Shown here: in pieces, positions 5,287 through 9,306 of the stretch
Position numbering within the stretch: position 1 is the first letter of the stretch
Layout: the number at the start of each line of letters is the position of its first letter
NCBI GenBank assembly: GCA_002297965.1
Contig: DBLF01000115.1
Location: 7,459-16,764 of the forward strand
Direction of reading: 5' to 3'
Source: Candidatus Segatella papionis
GTDB taxonomy: Bacteria; Bacteroidota; Bacteroidia; Bacteroidales; Bacteroidaceae
Length of the DNA stretch: 9,306 nucleotides
Program-made: the position numbers and the translations under genes
Notes under the pieces: model-generated
Seen by the model: the letters and a program-made list of their open reading frames with translations, nothing else
Told to the model about the DNA's origin: nothing
Database searches by the model: none

Positions 5287-8200
5287 TCATTCCTTCTCCA
5301 TATCCAGCACTCGCTGTCTTTCCTTCTCCGTACCCTCGAACACGAGGAAGTAGGCGATAGGCACTACGGTGAGTATAAACACCATAGAGATGAGCGTGCC
5401 ATAACAGATGACCGTGCCCATCGGCATCCACAAGCCACTGCCACCGAGAATCATCGGGATGACACCCATGGAGGCGGCTGCAGAGGTCAGGAAGATAGGT
5501 CGCATGCGTCGGCTTGCCGAATGCCAGATGGCAGAACGAACATCCATGTGTTCCGTCTCTCGAAGTTCCTCGGCATAATCGTACATGATAATACCGTTTC
5601 TTACGATGATACCCATCAGCGACACTATGCCTAAGGTACAGGTCACACTGAATGGACAACCTTGAATCTCCAAGCCCACCGCCGTTCCGAAGAGGCTCAA
5701 CAGCATACTGCAGAAGATGATAGCTGCCAAATTGATTTTTCGGAAATGAGCTACCAATATAAAGAAGATGATGATGGCTGCGATTATCAATGCCATCATG
5801 ACAGGGCTCATCGTCTCCTCGCTGTTTTCAAAATCTCCTCCGAAGACAACATTTGTTCCAGGGGAAAGCTTCTTCACAGAAATGTTTTTATCGGAAACAT
5901 TCTCCGAGTCAGCCTCTGAATCATATTCCATACACTTTACCTTTTCCTGCAACTTAGCCGTGGCTTGCATCGCATTGCAGCCTCGCTTCGTCTCAGCCAT
6001 TACGGTGATGGTAGGCACGCCGTTTCTTCTCACAATCTGTCCATATTGAGTGGAAGGCACGAGGTCTGCCACTTGTCTGAGTGGTACTGTCTTCAATCCA
6101 CCTGCCACAGGAATCTGCTCGTTGAGCAAATCGTCAGTGTTGGAATGGTCGGAACGATTGCTCTTCAAGACGATAGGCACTTGATGGTCGCCTTCCCATA
6201 CATTGGCTATCGACATACCACTACCATATCTCATGGCAAGGGTGGTCTCTATGGTGGCATTGGTGATGCCCAATCTTGCCGCCTCGTCTTCTTTGAGTCG
6301 AATCATCGTGGTGGCCTGAGGCTCGTTGAAGTTGGTGCGCACCAAGGTAAGTTCTGGCATCGCCTTCATGATTTCCATCACCTTCTCGGCATCGCCCGTC
6401 AACACTTTCTCGTTGGTGTTGCTCAGTCGAACCTCTATAGGACTCGAAGCCTCGTTGTAGCTCAACTGCTTAAATTTGATGACTGCCTCAGGGAAATATA
6501 CCGAGTATTTGTCGGCGTCATCGTCAAGGATTGCCTCGGTCGCCTTGTCATCAGTCGTGTTGACTACAAACTGGGCATAGTTTGTACCGGGCAATTGCGG
6601 TGCATAGGCAGTGTGGAATCTTGGAGAAGCGCATCCCTTGAAGGAAGTCACGGATACGATTCGCTTGTCGCGTCTCAGAATGTGCTCCAAGCTATCTGCT
6701 ACTTCCGAAGTTTTCTCGAACGAAGTACCCGTAGGCATGTAAATCTCCACGGCAAACTGGTTGCGCTCGGCGGTAGGCATGGTCTGCTGTGGTATCTGTT
6801 TCATCAACAGGGCACCGACAAAGATAGAAGCCAAGCCGATGCCCAAGGTGGTCTTAGGCCATGCAAAGCAGAGATTGAGCAGTTTGTCGTAGTATTTCTG
6901 CAATACGTCAAGGAAGGAGAAAGCCTTCTTGCCCGTCTCAGGATTCACTTTCTCCTTCAGCGGTTTCCGGATAAAGAAGAACTGCATGAATGGTACCAAG
7001 AGCGAAGCGACGGCGAGCGAGATGCCCAGCACGATGCTGATTGCCCATGGGAAGGAGAGGAGAAAGTCGTGCGTCTGTCCCACACATACGATGAGGAACG
7101 GAAAGAACGTGATACTGATGGCGCAAGTGGCAGAGAAAATACTCTTGAAGAAGTGAGTGGTGGCATCGATGGATGCGTGCCATCGGCTCTTTCCCTCGCC
7201 TATCTGCTCCAGGTAATTGTCGATGATGACGATGCTGTTATCCACAATCATACCCAGGGTAACGATGAGCGCAGCCAAGGTCGCGGTGTTCAGTTCAATT
7301 CCGAAGGCATTGAAAAGTCCCAAGGAGATGAAGATGCTGATAGGAATGGTGGAGGCTGCAACCAAAGCCACTTTGATAGGCAGGAGCAACATCACGACGA
7401 TGACCACAGCCACGATGGCGATGACCAACTCGTGCAGGAAGTTGGCAACACTGTCATCTACCACCTTGCTCTGGTCGGTGATGCGATAGATGCTCACGTC
7501 TTTCGGCAAAGTCTTTTGGAACTCAGCCATTTCCTTGTTGATGGCCTCGCCCATCTTCACGATGTTCTGACCTTTCTTCATCTCCACACTCAGCAGGAGA
7601 CACTTCTTGCCATTGTTGGTGATGCGACTCTCCACGTCGGGATATTCACGCTTCACGGTGGCGATGTCCTTGAGGCGGACGTTCGTGCCATCGGGAGCGG
7701 AATAGACGATTTGCTGCTCGATATCATATACCGAGTTGAGCGACTTCTCCACATGGATAGGTTTTGTGTAAGCGGCATCTTTCACCCTTCCGCCTGTGGT
7801 CGTGAAACCTTTTTGGAAGAGTGTCGCAGCCACTACTTGGTCACTCAAGCCGTATTTAGCGAGACGGTCGTTGTCAAGATACACGGAGATTTGCTCCTGT
7901 TGCATGCCTTGCACGGTGAGACGTCCCACACTGTTGATGGTGCGCAAACGGTCTTGCAGATCATCCATCATATCGCTCAGTTCACGATAAGTCTTGTCCT
8001 CGCTCTCCATGGTGATGAGGAGCGAGGAAGTATCGCCGAAATCGTCGTTCACTTGCAACGCCAGTACATTGGAAGGCAGTTGAGCCTTGAAGTTCTGCAC
8101 GCCGTGCTTGAACTTCGACCAGAACTCATCCTTGTTGTTCAAGTCATCGTTGAGCTGCACCTGGATATATACGATTCCATCCCGGCTCATCGAATAAGTC

Positions 8201-8457
8201 TTCTCTTTCTTTACCTCTTTATAAGTGAAGAGGTAGTTCTCGAGCGGTTTTGCCACCTGCTCTTCCATTTCCTCGGCGGTGTTGCCAGGAGCCACAGCCA
8301 CTACGGTGCCCTGTCGGATGGTGAAGTCTGGGAACTCATTCTTACGCATGTTGGGCAAGCTATAAATGCCGAAGGCTATGAGACAGCACACCACCATGAT
8401 GATGATTTGGCGGTAGTGCATCGCCCATTCCACAATATTTCGTTTTTTCTTTTCCAT
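5287..8457 (-). CDS. RND-family efflux transporter, inner-membrane pump subunit
   Basis: A 1056-residue RND permease (AcrB/HAE1-like), the proton-driven pump of a tripartite exporter. The layout is canonical: TM1 (about 18-34), a periplasmic porter domain, TM2-6 (about 342-500), an amphipathic cytoplasmic stretch, TM7 (about 537-552), a second periplasmic domain, and TM8-12 (about 885-1040). Family marks are FPDF near residue 42, GMIVDNSIVIIDN in TM4, IVRNGIIMYDYAEELR in TM10, and RRMRPIFLTS. The proton-relay positions read Asp406-Asn407 (Asp-Asp in AcrB) and Arg953 (Lys940 in AcrB). I chose the ATG at 8457, which has GAAAAGAG before it, over the in-frame TTG at 8469. The gene begins 14 bases after the MFP stop. 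Drug, metal or other substrate cannot be told. Confidence 0.95.
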   Translation of the reverse strand: MEKKKRNIVEWAMHYRQIIIMVVCCLIAFGIYSLPNMRKNEFPDFTIRQGTVVAVAPGNTAEEMEEQVAKPLENYLFTYKEVKKEKTYSMSRDGIVYIQVQLNDDLNNKDEFWSKFKHGVQNFKAQLPSNVLALQVNDDFGDTSSLLITMESEDKTYRELSDMMDDLQDRLRTINSVGRLTVQGMQQEQISVYLDNDRLAKYGLSDQVVAATLFQKGFTTTGGRVKDAAYTKPIHVEKSLNSVYDIEQQIVYSAPDGTNVRLKDIATVKREYPDVESRITNNGKKCLLLSVEMKKGQNIVKMGEAINKEMAEFQKTLPKDVSIYRITDQSKVVDDSVANFLHELVIAIVAVVIVVMLLLPIKVALVAASTIPISIFISLGLFNAFGIELNTATLAALIVTLGMIVDNSIVIIDNYLEQIGEGKSRWHASIDATTHFFKSIFSATCAISITFFPFLIVCVGQTHDFLLSFPWAISIVLGISLAVASLLVPFMQFFFIRKPLKEKVNPETGKKAFSFLDVLQKYYDKLLNLCFAWPKTTLGIGLASIFVGALLMKQIPQQTMPTAERNQFAVEIYMPTGTSFEKTSEVADSLEHILRRDKRIVSVTSFKGCASPRFHTAYAPQLPGTNYAQFVVNTTDDKATEAILDDDADKYSVYFPEAVIKFKQLSYNEASSPIEVRLSNTNEKVLTGDAEKVMEIMKAMPELTLVRTNFNEPQATTMIRLKEDEAARLGITNATIETTLAMRYGSGMSIANVWEGDHQVPIVLKSNRSDHSNTDDLLNEQIPVAGGLKTVPLRQVADLVPSTQYGQIVRRNGVPTITVMAETKRGCNAMQATAKLQEKVKCMEYDSEADSENVSDKNISVKKLSPGTNVVFGGDFENSEETMSPVMMALIIAAIIIFFILVAHFRKINLAAIIFCSMLLSLFGTAVGLEIQGCPFSVTCTLGIVSLMGIIVRNGIIMYDYAEELRETEHMDVRSAIWHSASRRMRPIFLTSAAASMGVIPMILGGSGLWMPMGTVICYGTLISMVFILTVVPIAYFLVFEGTEKERQRVLDMEKE

Positions 8458-8467
8458 TGCTCTTTTC

Positions 8468-8481
8468 AATGTTAAATGTTA
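8468..8481 (-). repeat. Two exact heptamers (AATGTTA) at the MFP-RND junction
   Basis: On the + strand AATGTTA occurs twice without mismatch, followed by a degenerate AGTTTAA. The MFP stop codon (8472-8474) lies within the first copy. The pair is 11-24 bases before the RND start. Alone it would be unremarkable; it counts because the same period recurs at the other junctions. Confidence 0.5.
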
Positions 8482-9306
8482 AGTTTAACAACCTTAGTGC
8501 CCGCTGAAACCTTCTGTTGACCTTCCACAATCAGCTTGTCGCCATATTTCAGACCCCTCACGATGCTCACGCCATTGCTTCGGTAAGCACCTGTCACGAT
8601 GGTACGGCGCACGGCCTTGCCGCCTTCATCCACCCAGACGAAGTTGCTGTTATCATCACCCAACTGTACCAACCGGGATGGAATCACAATGTGGGTATTT
8701 GGAGAGGCGATGGTATTGGAAGAGATGTCAGCATTTGAAGTTGAAATTCTTCCGAGACTTACTTGTGAGACCATACCTGGCAGCAAACCGTCCTTTGCTC
8801 CTTCCACTCTGATCTTCACGCTATAGGATCGAGAGATAGGGTCGGCTATCACTCCTTTTTCTATCACATAACCACTGAATTGGCGATTGTCCAATGCTTG
8901 AACTTGTATTCTTGCCTGTTGGCGAACATGGATACCTGCCATTTCACTCTCTGGCACAGAAATCATCACATTCAACACATGGGTGGTAACCAGCTTGACT
9001 ACCGGTACTCCAGGAGCGGCGTTCTGTCCTACCTCGGCATTTTTCTCAGAGATGATGCCATCGAACGGAGCATAGAGATTGCAATCGCTCAGATTCTTTC
9101 GGGCGATGTTCTCCGCCGACACAGCCTGTTGGAGTTGGCTTTGCGCCTCCACCCATTTGATTTCCGCCAGACTACCCTTGTCGTGCAGTTGCTTCATACG
9201 CTTGAAGGAATCCTCGGCTTGATGACGTGTAGAGCGAGCCATTTCGTAGGCACTTCTTACCGTGGTCGGGTCGATGGAAGCAATGAGCTGACCTCGGCGA
9301 ACACGA
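8472..9306 (-). CDS. Membrane fusion protein (RND efflux adaptor, HlyD/AcrA family), N-terminus outside window
   Basis: The frame is open to the window edge and gives the last 277 residues of a periplasmic adaptor that links the RND pump to the TolC channel. The internal ATG at 9242 is not the start. In order: the end of the first lipoyl half-motif (VRRGQLIASIDP), a helical hairpin (about residues 15-70, SFKRMKQLHDKGSLAEIKW and QLQQAVSAENIARKNL), the second lipoyl half (NLYAPFDGIISEKNAEVGQ), a beta-barrel (VLNVMISVPESEMAGI, through the VRVEGAKDGLLPGMVSQVSL segment), and a membrane-proximal domain ending LKYGDKLIVEGQQKVSAGTK. The hairpin is short compared with AcrA, as in many Bacteroidota adaptors. 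The signal peptide or lipobox lies outside the window. First gene of the visible operon. Confidence 0.93.
   Translation of the reverse strand, partial: RVRRGQLIASIDPTTVRSAYEMARSTRHQAEDSFKRMKQLHDKGSLAEIKWVEAQSQLQQAVSAENIARKNLSDCNLYAPFDGIISEKNAEVGQNAAPGVPVVKLVTTHVLNVMISVPESEMAGIHVRQQARIQVQALDNRQFSGYVIEKGVIADPISRSYSVKIRVEGAKDGLLPGMVSQVSLGRISTSNADISSNTIASPNTHIVIPSRLVQLGDDNSNFVWVDEGGKAVRRTIVTGAYRSNGVSIVRGLKYGDKLIVEGQQKVSAGTKVVKLNI

Noticed and set aside
8455..8469. TTG at 8469 as the start of the RND gene
   Set aside because: An ATG four codons later has a purine-rich GAAAAGAG upstream and gives the usual short N-terminus before TM1.
5965..8475. 836-codon open frame on the + strand, antisense to the RND gene
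   Set aside because: Its codons are in exact register with those of the RND gene, so it stays open merely because that gene avoids TTA, CTA and TCA codons there. The translation (rich in His, Arg and Gly) resembles no family, while the opposite strand is an unmistakable RND pump.

Overview
The window reads as chromosomal DNA of a gut-type Bacteroidota, most likely Prevotella or Segatella. The signs are near-balanced base composition in genes with very A+T-rich spacers, almost no Shine-Dalgarno sequences, promoter elements of the Bacteroidota type (-7 TAnnTTTG, -33 TTG-like), a LysO exporter encoded as two genes, and a complete MFP-RND-TolC efflux operon. The genus call rests on general resemblance, not on a search.

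Layout. Positions 1-1066 (+ strand) hold the 3' part of umuC (Y-family polymerase, DNA polymerase V) followed by umuD, in the order C then D. Positions 1089-3017 (- strand) hold a group read from right to left: the N-terminal half of LysO, its C-terminal half (4-nt overlap), a Nudix hydrolase of the ADP-ribose pyrophosphatase type, and a small cupin. A probable promoter lies at 3115-3145. Positions 3146-3903 hold no intact gene. They carry a decayed remnant in which the start of an NTF2/SnoaL-like gene is joined out of frame to an internal piece of a short-chain dehydrogenase, still behind a good -7 promoter element. Positions 3904-9306 (- strand) hold a tripartite efflux operon read from right to left: membrane fusion protein (5' end outside the window), RND inner-membrane pump, TolC-type outer-membrane channel.

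How the genes work together. UmuD (self-cleaving) and UmuC form the SOS translesion polymerase. The two LysO halves together match one full-length exporter of about 300 residues. MFP, RND pump and TolC channel form one envelope-spanning exporter.

Most unusual signal. Nearly every short spacer between co-directional genes is built of imperfect tandem 7-nt repeats. The unit differs at each junction (GTTGATG, TATAAAC, TTAATGT, ATTTATC, AACATTC, AATGTTA). The tracts lie just upstream of start codons, and two of them run over the stop codon of the preceding gene. No annotated feature type explains this shared period of seven.
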